From Caenorhabditis elegans (taxonomy: Eukaryota; Nematoda; Chromadorea; Rhabditida; Rhabditidae): a stretch of DNA of 64,000 bases. The DNA is taken from the NCBI RefSeq assembly GCF_000002985.6, contig NC_003280.10:5328501-5392500 (forward strand), given 5' to 3'. The notes under the pieces are model-generated. The model ran no database searches and was not told the DNA's origin. It saw only the letters and a list, made by a program, of their open reading frames with translations. This document shows, in pieces, positions 24,886 through 37,000 of this stretch (the stretch's first letter is position 1; each line of letters starts with the position of its first letter). A program made the translations under genes and the position numbers.

Positions 24886-25866
24886 TTATATTTAATATGT
24901 ATTGAGCATGCTACAAGAAACCAAACACACAAAAGCCTTATAAATTCCAGAAACTCTCACGTCTACATGACTATAAAAGCCTGTCTCAGAAAAGCCTGTC
25001 TCAGAAATTTTGTTCGGAAAACGTCCCGGTCAACTTTTTGTTGACAATGTTTTACCCTCTTCCCCCCCTCATACTTAGTCACCGGACTCTTGCGGGTCCA
25101 AATGATTATTTTATATCTATTTATTCATTCTTTTTTCCTTCACTTCACTGCTTTGTTGTAATTGTATCATTATGATTGTTGCCTGATGAATAAATATAAA
25201 TAAATGAAAAAAAGTGAGTCCTGAATGTTTGATAGTACCCAATAAAATGTCAACCATAATTTTTTCAACTAATTCCTTTTCTAGGATGACACAAAACTTC
25301 AAGCAAAAAAAGTTGCCACCGCTGGGATTGAACTAGTGGACGTCTGCGTGAACGCCAAAATTTTGAGCCACTTGACCACGGAGGCTTTTTTAATTTATTG
25401 GTAGTAAGGACGATGATATTTTAATGACTCCAAATTTAGACGTCCAAAGCTGAAAATGCGCACTCACTACAGTACCCCAAAACACTCGATTTTAAAATAT
25501 TGGTCAGTTTCAGCCGAAAATTGGTTTCTCAAAGTAAATTGGGATGTTTAGTTCGGAATTTGGATGGAACTCCTGCAGAAAAACGGATGTTTGCGAGTTT
25601 CAACGTGCCAATCGTGGGTTACTGTAGCTCCAAAACTAAGACTACAGTATCCCAAAACCCAATTTATTTTTCGAGGGGAACGGGTGCTGCTGAGTTAATT
25701 AGTAATAAATAATGTCAATAGTCGAATCATCAAAATGAGTAATAGGGTATTTAGAGTCTTGATTTATATTTTATATGTAGTAAGCATACTACAACAAACC
25801 AAAGAACCTCAAGCGCATATTTACAACAATTCCAGAAATTCTCTCACGTCCACATGAATATAAAAA
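24886..25866. repeat. diverged direct repeat pair
   Basis: About 95-115 bp is shared between roughly 24886-24980 and 25750-25866, including TATTTAATATGTA-like, GCATGCTACAA-like and CTCACGTC-ACATGA-TATAAAA blocks, with small indels. The tRNA-like sequence lies between the copies. They could be long-terminal-repeat remnants or a segmental duplication; I cannot decide which. Confidence 0.55.
25312..25385 (-). tRNA. tRNA-like sequence, probably a degenerate tRNA pseudogene
   Basis: Read on the minus strand it starts GCCTCCG and ends CGGTGGC, which pair as an acceptor stem with one T-T mismatch. It has an A-box-like TGGTCAAGTGG and a B-box-like AGTTCAATCCC, and a T-run (possible pol III terminator) follows within a few bases. 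The D, anticodon and T stems pair poorly and I cannot assign an anticodon, so a decayed or tRNA-derived copy is more likely than a functional gene. Confidence 0.4.
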
Positions 25867-27211
25867 TGCGATATTTTTGCTCAAATTATGAGATGTTTGA
25901 TATACACAGTTTCGGCTCCAAAAAAATATATCTTCACCGAATCTTCGAGTATTTTCTAATTAATATCTGAAAGATGAGAAGATGAGTGGGTGGAAGATGG
26001 GAGGAACGAAAAGTTTCTCATATTTTCTGGCACTTTTTTCAGATGAACTTGAGTATATATATTCCCGATTCCATTTAGATTCTCTATTTTCTTTCCAATC
26101 ACGAGACAAACAAGACACTCTTAGCAGCTTCTTTCATTTCATTTATTCTCGTATTTCATTCATTTTGTTCCTTGTAAATGAACATTTTAGCTCTTTTCCA
26201 AATGTGCTAAAAATTTGGGAGCAAAAGTCAGATATCAGTGTTAAAAAAAGTGTTTTCGATTATTCCGGGAAATGCGTTTTTCGCAGATAAAGTGATTAGA
26301 GCGTAGTAAACATTATTTCTTATATTTAGTGAGAAGGGGTAGATAATTGTGATTTCCGAGGTTTCCGTTTAGTTTAGTGAATCAGAAAACCAGAAAATCA
26401 GTTTTATTTTCAATTCTCTACTTATTTTTTACCCTTTTGGAATATTTTGGCAGTGGCGAGACTACCGTAACCGGAGCCTACCGTAACATGGCAATTTTAT
26501 GCAATTTCTTACATAATCACGGGAGAAACGAGAAGATATTTGAAAACGAAACAAAAAATTCGTAAAAATTGTGTTTTGCAATCAAGTTTTGTTTAGTATT
26601 AGATTTTCGAAAGAGGCAATTTTTCTCTAAACATACTTTTGAAGAGCCATGGGTCTCGAAGCCCCGGTTACTGTAGTTTCAAATTTTAAAGTTCAACTTT
26701 TGTGATGATTGTCGTAATTTGTACTACTCAACAATTTTAATAGAGTAATAAGAAAACAGAAAAAGACTTTCAATAAAGTTTTGTTTTAAAAGTAGAGCAG
26801 CATATCAAAAACCAGATCTTGTCACTTTTGGATTACTGTAGGTCTCCGGCTCACCACAGCTTTGTTTTTTTGGAATTCTTTGCATCGAGACTTTTTATTT
26901 CAAAGTTTTGCAAAAGAAATAGCGAAGCTAAGACTTGCTCATACAAATTTAGAGTTCACACACTTTTTAAAAAATGTTCCCATGCGTGCAAAAATTAGCC
27001 TGCCAAGTCTTATTAAATCTCTGTGAGACTACATTAAAACGCGTATGATCTGTCTGATATATTGCTCTTGTGCTTAAAGATATTAAATGTCCTTGTTCTG
27101 GATAACGAGATTTGTGACTCGTTTGCTCAATTTATTTATTCCACGCTGTTGGCTTTACCTTCCTCAAATCTCTAAAACTTTATAGGAACTTCAAAGGAAT
27201 TGCATCGGCAG

Positions 27212-28841
27212 ATGAATAGTTGTCATCCGCCTCAAGACGAGATGGCGGGGTTAATTGGTATTTATGCTTTTCAAGGTGAGTAATTTTATTCATTTTCAGT
27301 CAAAGTTTCAAATATTTTAAAGGATTCTATGGGCTCTTGTCAGTTGTTGTCTACACATTCAATATAAGAGCACTCCGACATCACAAAAATAATTTGGACA
27401 AGTCATTTAGTCTATTGTACACATGTTGTGCAGCATTGGTAATTTAATTTTGGAACTTTTAATGTAGAAGTTTAGTGAACATAACTAGGTGTTCGGTGTA
27501 GGTAGGGCGACCTACGGCAAAATTAGGCAGGCTGGAAAGAGGAGTAAACATGCGATTGGTTTCATGTAAACATTGGAAAGAAAAAAAGAGAAATTTCCAG
27601 AGCCTCACCTACTTCTTGGATCATTTCTTAATTCGTCGATTTGTGAAACTTGGGTTTTTTTGTGAAATCATTTTGGAAAACTTTGGCGAACCTAATTATT
27701 GGATGATGCCATATAAAACTATTGCTTCATATTGTCCAATTGCAATTTTGGTATTCCATGCTCTAATTGCTGCTCATCGGTTCAGTATTGTTGCGGCACC
27801 AATGAGAGGAGTTCAGGTATGAAGTATAACTTTTGAGGTCTCGAAACGGACAATAGTCTGCAACTACAGTAACCGTTTTCCCTGATTTTTTATACTTGGC
27901 TTTTTATTAAATAAGTTTGCGTTTTAAAATTGAGCAAAATTGTAAAATAAAATGATAATAAAATTACGAAACACTGTGGGTACTGTAGCTGTGATCGTGT
28001 CGAGACCACCATGTTTTGGAGCCTAGATTAATTCTCAATAAATAATATTTCCAGTTATGGGATCGCTATCGTCGATTATTTGTTCTCGTCGGATTCCTTA
28101 TTCCTTTAATATTTATGTGGTTCATGATACCATGCAAAAGCTACGCTGAGCTGGATTCTGAAGGAAGTGGAGGATTGGATATTGAGTATAAGAAAGTTTT
28201 CAGTGTAATAAAAATATTTTTGAAATATTTTAATTTTTTAAATAAATTTTCAGATCAGTTCATCGTTGGCTGCAGCAATTGCTGCTGTACTTTTTGGAGT
28301 TCTTACATTATGCCTCACATTTGGAATGTTAATAGCACTGGCTAAATTGAGCTTGAGAAAACTGTCTCAAGCAGAAATTAGTTTGATTGTTTTTGAAGTT
28401 TTTATGACTGTTTTCACATTGATCTACGCTTTTACGCAGGTTTTTCTGAAAATTGGAAAGATTTAAGGCAATTTTCAGTATTCCAGGGTATTCTCTATTA
28501 TTCAATCTATATTGTGAAGGACATGGAACTGAAATCTACAGTAATCCAATTCCGTACATTTGCAATTGATATTTTTATACTCCCGCAAGCATGGACTTTA
28601 TTGTTTTTATCAACTACAGTAGGTTTTTGGAAATTTTTCAAGATAATTGTTTAGTATTTAAATATATATATTTCAGGTCCGTCGGTATACACTTCGAGCA
28701 TTCGGAAAACGACTTGGAGTTGAATTTTTATCAACTGAAATAGAGAAAAGTGCTAGAATGGTTTCTGTTGCACCAGCCACGATATCTTTGCAAAAAAGCA
28801 CGGTTTTAAATTATAATTTTACTTTGCAAAATTTGTTCTAA
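27212..28841 (+). CDS. seven-transmembrane serpentine receptor, probably class SRG
   Basis: Exons 27212-27275, 27323-27438, 27601-27816, 28055-28195, 28254-28439, 28487-28618 and 28677-28841 join in phase to 339 residues, the usual length of nematode chemoreceptors. Seven hydrophobic segments can be drawn, starting at about residues 22, 52, 97, 141, 180, 220 and 262. Features resembling class SRG include NLDKSFSLLYTCCAA after the first segment, AAHRFSIVAAP after the third, and a conserved WxxxRR at the start of the fourth. Most relatives act in chemosensory neurons; the ligand is unknown. Intron 2 contains a TAGG/CAGG hairpin repeat. The class is recognised from pattern; SRG versus a neighbouring SR class is not certain. 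Confidence 0.8.
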
Positions 28842-28933
28842 TAAATGATCATAGGATTTTATTTACACATGTAAGTGAAAGTTTCAAACGAAGATCAAAA
28901 CCAAATTGAAAGAATTTTTGAATTAATTGAAAT

Positions 28934-29681
28934 CTAATCGTTTTTCTTGGCTTCCATATTCTTGAAGCTGAATGTTTCCCCAGTCGACTCTCTTGGCTGC
29001 GTCTCCGAACTCTCACCCATATCCATTCCTTTAACAACAAAATAGAGATCACAGAAGAATACGATTGTTGCTGGAACGAGACCAAAAATGAATCGTGTTG
29101 GAAGATCTAGGTTCAGATGGGGATATGCATATGTGATCCCTGAGAATCCGAAGAAAAATGATCCAACTACAGTGATAACGACGTTGATAACCGAAATCAT
29201 TTGACGATTTACTGCTCGCATTTCAACTCCGAAATTCTGAATAAAAATCAATAAATATTGAACCGTAATTAATTTAAAATACCTCCATATGATCTGTCTT
29301 TCCGTATTTCTGTACTGGATCCACATCTCTGATGAGTCTCTTGTAAGAATCTTGTTCTTGCTGAATTCTCAATTCTTCAGTTTTCTTACGAAATTCTACG
29401 GAAGCATGATATGTATGATCTTCGCGACGAAGTGTTAACCGATCGAAGAATACGAAAACAGGAATACCGTCAGGTAGTTTCGTCTTAAACGAACAATATA
29501 AAATTGTTGATTTTTAAATAAAACTTACTTTTATATTCACCAAATCTTTATAGCTCACGACATCTTTTTTGTAGAATTCTTTACATGATTTCGATACTTC
29601 AGGAGTTATTTTCTCTTTAGAACCAGCAACCAAATCGCGTAGGAGATTTTTATCTTCTTGTGACACGTTCCACTGCGCCAT
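28934..29681 (-). CDS. Vma12/TMEM199-type V-ATPase assembly factor
   Basis: Exons 29681-29529, 29483-29283 and 29236-28934 give 218 residues. The N-terminal two thirds are hydrophilic and helical. Two transmembrane segments follow (about 137-160 and 168-188), separated by a short loop with AYPHLNLDLP, and the C-terminus is charged. This layout and the pre-membrane block NRQMISVINVV...FFFGFSG match the ER factor that, with Vma21 and Vma22 partners, assembles the membrane sector of the V-ATPase. A TTTTTCAG site a few bases before the ATG suits trans-splicing. It converges on the serpentine receptor gene with only 92 bp between the stops and diverges from the MESD gene. Confidence 0.85.
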
Positions 29682-30194
29682 TTGGTTCTGAAAAATGATG
29701 TTTTATAAATTGTCGCAGAAAACAATGATAACGCAAGCAAAAAATATGGCAATATATTGAAAAGTATGGAAATATATTTCGGGGTTGCAATATTCAGATT
29801 TTTCCCGAATGATATCGAATGGAATATTTTAATTTTTGGTCGCCGTAAATCTACATGAAAGCTGTGCGCACGTTGCCAATAACCGTGCCGCACCATTGCA
29901 GTGGCCGGGAGCGGTGCGATTTCTAGGCCAGCAGGGCTCTGCCAAAAAACTTTTTGCAATTTTTGCTCTGAAATCTGCAGAAAAACGCGAAGGGCAGCCT
30001 CAAGGGTGATGTCACGACTTCCTTTTATGACGCAGAACACCCTTTTGGACCACCCAGCGTGTGAATAATGTTTCGCAATGCTCTCCTTTCCTACCGAGGT
30101 CCTTTTCACTCAACTTCACTGTCTAAACTCGAAATATTTGCTTTTATTTTCTAATAATATATCCAACTTTTATTAATTATTACAATAATTTCAG
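29682..30194. promoter_or_regulatory. divergent intergenic region (Vma12-like / MESD-like)
   Basis: About 510 bp between two head-to-head genes, presumably holding both promoters. The minus-strand frame stays open from the Vma12-like gene to 30109, but this extension shows no resemblance to the family and has a repeat-like composition, so I treat it as non-coding. Confidence 0.5.
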
Positions 30195-30848
30195 ATGAAG
30201 TGGAGGACGGTATTCATTTTCCTGTTAGCTGCTCATATCGGACTTGCCAATGTTAAACAAAAAAAGAAGGATCTATCCAGTTACACGTGAGGTTATATGC
30301 AATTTTAAAGCCTCATTTTTAATTACAGAGATGCGGAGCTGGAAAAGCTGTATGAAGAGTGGGAGGAAAACGACGAGGACGAACTAGAAGAAGATGAGAA
30401 GCCAGAACACAAAAGAAAACCGCCACAATTGGATCTGGAAAGTATGAAGGCAAAAGTGAGGCGAATTTTTTTTGTGTAAAAAATTTCATAAAATAATTTA
30501 TTACAGGCCAAAGACCCGGAGGATCTTCTTATGATGTCAAAGAAAGGCCAAACATTGATGCTCTTCGTCGGAGTTGTTGATCCATCGCAACCAGATCGCT
30601 CGGATATTCGCCCGTTCACGGAAAAATGGACGCAAATATGGCAATCTCAACTCTACAATAATCACGTGGATCTGCAAGTTTTTGTGATTGACGATAATAG
30701 GGCCATCTTCATGTTCAAAAACGGAGAACAAGCATTCGAAGCAAAGAAATTCCTTTTGAAACAAGAATTCGTTTCCGAAGTGACGATCGAAGGACAGAGC
30801 TTTGACGGACCTGCGAAGAAATTCAAAACTGGCAAGAAAGAGCTATAA
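30195..30848 (+). CDS. MESD/Boca-type ER chaperone for LDL-receptor family proteins
   Basis: Exons 30195-30286, 30329-30455 and 30507-30848 give 186 residues. Residues 1-18 are a signal peptide. An acidic helical N-terminal part with YTDAELEKLYEEWEENDE follows, then the conserved core (MMSKKGQTLMLFV, ...WQSQLYNNH, DDNRAIFMFKNG), and the C-terminus KKEL is a plausible ER-retention signal. MESD and Boca help fold beta-propeller modules of LDL-receptor-related proteins in the ER. The ATG directly follows an ATTTCAG site. sec-6 begins 212 bp after the stop, so the two may be co-transcribed. Confidence 0.92.
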
Positions 30849-31060
30849 TATTCACATATCCTAGTCATTTGTATCAAATATTTATTTACGAGGTTCCCCA
30901 ATTTCTCATGTGCCTTTTTGCATTTCACTTACTTTTTACATAATATTTCACTCATAAATTATATTTTCTAATTCATTAATTTCTATAGATTTTCAGACAG
31001 TTTCCAACTGTTTTGATATTTTTTATTTAAAATTGAATGCGTTTTTTAAAGTATTTTAGA

Positions 31061-34000
31061 ATGGACGTTGATGTGGAAGAGGCGGCATTGGAGCAAGTAG
31101 CAGCTCTACTACAACGTCCTGATCAACTGGAAAAATTGCCGGAACTCAAAAAGAGAGCTGATAGAAAGAAGGTAAAACTAATAAATTCTTCCAAGTTTAT
31201 TGAAGTGTGAAAAATTAAAAAATTTCAGCTCGCTGTCGAGGCTATGCTCCGAACTGGTGTTCAAGGTCAATTAGAAGGAATTCGAACTGCAATTGCTCAT
31301 CTTCAAACCGCTTCAGATGATATTACCGCTATTTCTCAAGGGTATTTATTTTAAATTCACTTTAACGAAACATTTTTTTGATTTTCAGAGTTCACGATAT
31401 TCGAGAGCGTCTCGGACCATTTCCCCAACTGAAAGAGAAACTTCGAGAACTTCGTGATGCCAATGCTCGTCACGGTCAATATGCAGCTGCAATGGAGAAT
31501 TTGAAGCATATTTTCAATCTACAAACAACACTTCAAGAAATTCGTGATGCGCTGGATGATGAAAAGTCTGGAGGAAATCTGTTGTTAGCTCACAAACATA
31601 TTATGGATTTGGAAAGAGCTCGAGACGAATTGCTGGCCGAAGTTCATAAAATGAGTGGAACAAATACGGAAAAAGAGCAAATGGTTATTTGTTTTTTTTT
31701 TTGTATTTTCCAAATATTTATAATATTATTTTTCAGCTTCTCGTCAATTTCTTCAAGGGAGTTGACTCGGTTGTCGCCGAATTGTCGAAGAATATGTGGT
31801 TTATTCTCGGTCGAACTTTGGAAATGGTTAAGGTAATTTTTTTATTCGAATATATATTGATATGGTTTAAATATCAACTGAATAAAAAAGTTAAAAAAAA
31901 AAGAATTATCGAATTTTCTCGCCGATTTCAGCGAATTTTTTTTGTTATTTTGATCCGAAAAATTAAAAAAAAAAAGAATTTTTTTGTCCTCCAAAACCTT
32001 GTAATAAAGTTAAAACAATTGCGAGCGGTCACTGTAGATTTGAATCTCTGAGAAAACATCTGGTTTTACGACATTTTGCAGGAAAGTGAATTTCAGAATA
32101 ATTCAAAATTCTAAAGTTGGATAAACATTTTAAAAATTCATTTTCGTCCTGGAAACCTGCCTGAACTATTATTTTTCAGGGAAATGAGCAAGGTGGCGGA
32201 CCGCAACAAGTTGTGACATGTCTTCGAATTGTGGAACGAGAAGAAAGGTAATAATTTCATGAGTTGTCGTGATCAGGGCTATTGCAAAAAGATATTCTAC
32301 CAAAACAAGAAAATTTTATTTTAAATTTGGACCAAAAGACAAAAAATCGAATTTATGAAGAAAAAAAAACTACTTTTGATTTTAAACGGGACACAACGAG
32401 AAATTTTCAAAAATGTTAGAACCTGAACGAACGGAAGGATTTTTGTTTTCTTTTTGTGTTTTGCTGAATCAGTGTTGTAATTTTTCGGTTTTTTTTGGTC
32501 CCAAAAAATATTTTTTTTTCCCAAAAAACCGACAGCCCTGGATGTGATAACAAAGTTATATTTATTTAAGAATCGATAAATTCTACATGGAAGCTCGAAG
32601 CAAGAACTCATCGGCATTTGTTCCACCAGGCCGACCTCGTAACTGGAAAGAAAAAGCCTTACGATCACTTGAGAAGACTGTCTCAAATCGAGTAGATGGA
32701 AATCAACTCGAAGATCGATCTCTGAACAAAGCGTGGCTTGCTAGATATTTAGAAGTTTGTAAAAATGTAATTATGGATGATTTACAATTGGCAAAAGTGG
32801 CGATTCCGTGTTTCCCACCGGATTGGCAGATTTACGATCGATATGTTCACATGTATCACACATCTGTGTGTAGAAGAGTGAGTATTTGACTGAAAAAATC
32901 GATTGTTTCCTCATTTCCTTGCTTTTAGCTCCGAGAAGTGGCATCGGAACATTTGGAAAAAAGCGAGCTGGTTCAGTTGATGTCATGGATCAAATTTTAC
33001 GCATCTGAAGATATGCTAGGACATCCGAAACTGAGGATCAATGCACAGGCTATATTACAAGATAGTCCTGTTCTGTCGAGAAGCACTCTGAATCAACTTT
33101 GTGATCAATTTGTTGAAATGTCGAGAGATGATCTGAAATTATGGCTGAAAAATACTGTTTCTCATGAGACTCATGTAAGTTTTATTTTTTTTTTTTAATT
33201 CTGTCTTGAAATTTTCAAATCATCAACAAAAAAAAGACTGAATGATAGAAAAAAACCGTAATAGTCAAAAAAAAACTTTAAAATTTTTAATTAAAAAAAA
33301 ATCTATTTAGTTTCGACATTTTGTTTTTTCTGTTGAAATGTTCAGTTTTCATTGATTTTTTCGTTAATATTTGATTCGAAATGTCAAAAAAAAAATTTCA
33401 GACATTTTTCCGAAGAGAAAACTTGATTTCTCGTAAGAAAATTACTAAAACTTAAAATTGGCTCAGAAATTAAAAATTAAAAAATTTTATAATTTTTCTT
33501 TGTTGAAAAATGTCTGAAAATCTGACAAAAAATGTTGCAAATCAAATATCTATGAAAATGTCAAGAAAGTTCGATGAATTTAGCTAGAAAACGCGAAAAT
33601 GTCGAAACTAGGTAATTAATTTGCGCGGGAATTCAAAAATAAAATCTATAATTCAAAATATAATTTTTCGTACAAAGTAATAAAAGTAAATTTTCTACAA
33701 AATTATTTATTCCAGGATTGGTACAAAAACTTGCGGCCAAGCGAGGACAATCATGGATATTTCTACACTGATCTGCCAAATACTGTTTTTGGAATGCTCA
33801 AGGACACGGTAAGTTTTTTTTCAAAATATTTGTAATTTCCGCTAGTAGAAACTAAGAAATTTCCTTTCAAATCCAAAAAAAAATGCCGAGGAATTTAAAA
33901 AGCCCGAGAAAAGAACGCACACATATTATTAGCAGCTTTTGCATACCCTCTCCGAGTTGGTTTTTTTTCTAATTTCGCAAAATTTGTAATTCCGCGTCGT

Positions 34001-37000
34001 AGTTCGCTTCACGTCACCATCATCACCACCTCTTGTCGAAATTCACCACGAAAGACGAAAAAAAAGACAAATGTGAGCGTTGTATATCTATTTTCAAGTG
34101 TCAGAGAAAGAATTATTTGTTTACACATGGTATTTCACGTGAAGTACACACGGAGGACGAGTGATTGAGCTAATAATGAAGATAAATCAGGAAAAAAAGA
34201 AACGTCAGATGATCACATATATTGTCTCCGAGATGATAGGCTTGATCAAGGAATTGTCTGGAGAACTTCCTGAAAGGGCAGACAAGTTTGAATAGTGATA
34301 AGGAATTCCTTTTATAAACTCGAATACCAAGTTTTAGAAACAGTTACGAAAATTCATATTTGAATGAAAATTCGAAATTTTTAATGAATATTTTAGTGTC
34401 GTCTAGACCCCCTTACTTCCTTTTTTCGAAGGTTTCTTCTACAATTTAATTATATTAAGCTAGCTCATGAGTAATTTGTCGTGGCGACCTATTCTGTTTG
34501 TAGTTTATTTGTATGCAGAAGACATTTTAAATGTCGTAGTGTGATTATACAAATTTTCGTACTTGTATTTGGTGTGTATAGACGAAAATTATGAAAATAT
34601 AGATGTGAAATGAGATTAAGTTTTTTTCAGAATTCTCGGGGAAATCCCCAAAAATTTGAACTCGTTCATATTCGTTTTGCGAGAAAAAGAAACAGCAACA
34701 CCCTTTAAGCGGTGTCGATTTACGAATAACTAAATGAATCAGGATTTCCCCTTTCTCACAACTCCCCCACACACATATGCACAAATACAACTATATCTTA
34801 TTCATCATCATCATCAGTGGGTGGTTACAGCCCAAAGAACCTCGACAATTGAATTAGCACCATCTAGAATACGCAGAAATGGGTCTTCGTCGTTTTCTTA
34901 TTCCATTTTTCGTTAGTTTCTCGAAAAGTTATCCTATTGGTCGGTTTTCAGCTTTTCGGGTCAGTTCTTCGTTCGCTTTCGCTCTTAAATGTTCGACTTC
35001 CGCCTGGAAGCAGCTCGCCGGGCTCCAGGAGCTGAAGCTAAATGAGGGCGAATATTGGTGGAAAATGACGCCACTTCTTTGTTTCTCTTTTTGAAAGCAA
35101 TAATTAGTAGTGGAGAAGTGAACAAGTGTGTTGTTCCTTCTTTCTTTAGATGAAAAAAATGCAAAAGTCCTACGCACTATTCATCATAGTATCTGAAGCT
35201 TTAAAGCTTAATTAAGGAAGTAAACCCTGTCGAAATATAAGAACGCTCCTTTCTTTTCTATTGTTTTGTATGAGATGGTCGTTTTGGAGCAATTTGAGAT
35301 CAAACGGCACCAAAATAATTCATGAAAGGCAAAATTTCTAAAAGAATGCTGGGTTATAGCCGAGATGAACAGAATATTGAAATAATATGAAGAAAATTGT
35401 TCTCATGTCAAAATATATACACAATAGACTAAATTTGGTCGGACAAACTAAAAAAATGCAAATTTTTTGGTTAGTTGCCAATACCAAATACCGAAAAACG
35501 TATCCATGAAGTACTTTTGGAATATTTTACTTTTTTTTATTTGGTAGATACTCTAATAAAATTTTTCCGCGCAATCATTTCCTTTTACGCAATTTTAGAT
35601 TTACTAGAACATATTTTCAAAGTTGTACCAAAATTTTACACACCTGTTATAATAAGTTGTGTTCTAAACTAAAACGTAAAGTCTCCAGGTTACTGTAATT
35701 GTATGAGAACCCCCGTTCCCAATATAATTAGCATAGGAAAACATGTCAACGTGAGGGTACTCTCGTAATCTGAACGAAATCTAGAAATATCCATTACAAT
35801 TGAATCATTCTCTGATGATCTACGTGAGAATCTTGATAGTTTTTTATGTTGCACATTGTGAAAATTCACATTTTGCATTCTGATGGGAGGTGGGTACGTG
35901 GTGACGTGACTTTGAACTCTTGGCAAATTGTTTTGAAAAAACGATGCCCCATCGTACGAAAGAAGGTCTCAACAATACATCTTCATTTATTTTCAAAAAG
36001 GAAAAAACGATTTGTGTTTTATTGTGGTCATTCTCGGATCTTCAAGAATTATTTTCTTTATCACCATTATATTTTTTAGTGAAAACAGAAAGAGGGGTGT
36101 GCACGAGCTTTTTTAAAAAAGGTTTAAATATCCCAATTGGTGTCTTTTCATGGTTGAAAAATATGAAATTACATTATGCGAATGAAATGACAACGAATCA
36201 ATACATATAATGTATAGAAGGATGGTTAGTAGAATTTAAGATAGTAGAATAGACAAATTTAGGTATGCATGTGAACCGATGAAATATAGTCAAAGAGGCT
36301 GATGGAATGGAGAAGAGTTAGAGTTATGGCAAAGGGTTTTTTGTCGACATCGACGTGTTGTGGTGTTTTTTTTTCGAATTTTGGACCGGGAGTTTGTCAA
36401 AAAAGGAGGAAAATTACAAGAACATTAGAGCCAATTAGATCTTATTCCTAGACGCTAAACTTTTGTGGCTGTGATGGATGGAGTGGAAGAGACTAGAATC
36501 AACTGATTTATTCGATGTATGATCGGAGAGCAGGTGGAAGAGGTTGTATGTCATTGATTTCTACTTTGTCATGCAATGATAGGTGCAAACCTTGTGCAGA
36601 CACGGACATGCATAGCTTCCAGCAGATCGTCGTCGCATCACTGATCCTGAAATTATAGAGTTGTTTTAATCGAGCTTCTTCCAAGGTCTAAATTGACCAA
36701 AATCTACAGTTTCCAAGTTTGGAAATGATAACTGACAAAGCTTTAATGCTTTTAAAGCTTCTTCTCAAATTCCTGCTTGAAAGACATACCCCGGCTTGAC
36801 GATGCCCTTTTTGCTTCCATCATTGCTTCTTCTGGATCTACTAACAAATCTCCATCTGATGCCAATTGCTTCGCTACAACCTGATCGGCAACTTCTAGAG
36901 CCATGATACGATCATTGGCTTGAGGGAAGAACTGAAATACGGATATTACTATATGAATAGCATTAGCTCAAAATTTAATTATTACAACTGACACGACTAT

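Larger units (their letters stand above)
24718..27211. other. 2.5-kb gene-free, repeat-rich interval
   Basis: No exon is supported. It contains a diverged direct repeat (about 24886-24980 and 25750-25866), a 15-bp tandem duplication at 24975-25004, a tRNA-like sequence at 25312-25385, and several TACTGTAG-type motifs common in C. elegans dispersed repeats. Open frames such as 25982-26290 (plus) show no family resemblance and no splice context. Confidence 0.5.

Noticed and set aside
25982-26290. 102-codon plus-strand open frame in the gene-free interval
   Set aside because: Phe/Ser-rich translation typical of random AT-rich DNA and no acceptor or donor giving a gene structure.
29606-30109. 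Long minus-strand open frame extending 5' of the Vma12-like gene
   Set aside because: The extension shows no family resemblance; the conserved protein begins at 29681 just after a TTTTTCAG site, and the upstream part has dispersed-repeat composition.
30323-30619. Minus-strand frame with a poly-Ser run opposite the MESD-like gene
   Set aside because: Shadow of the acidic GAG/GAA-rich coding sequence on the plus strand.
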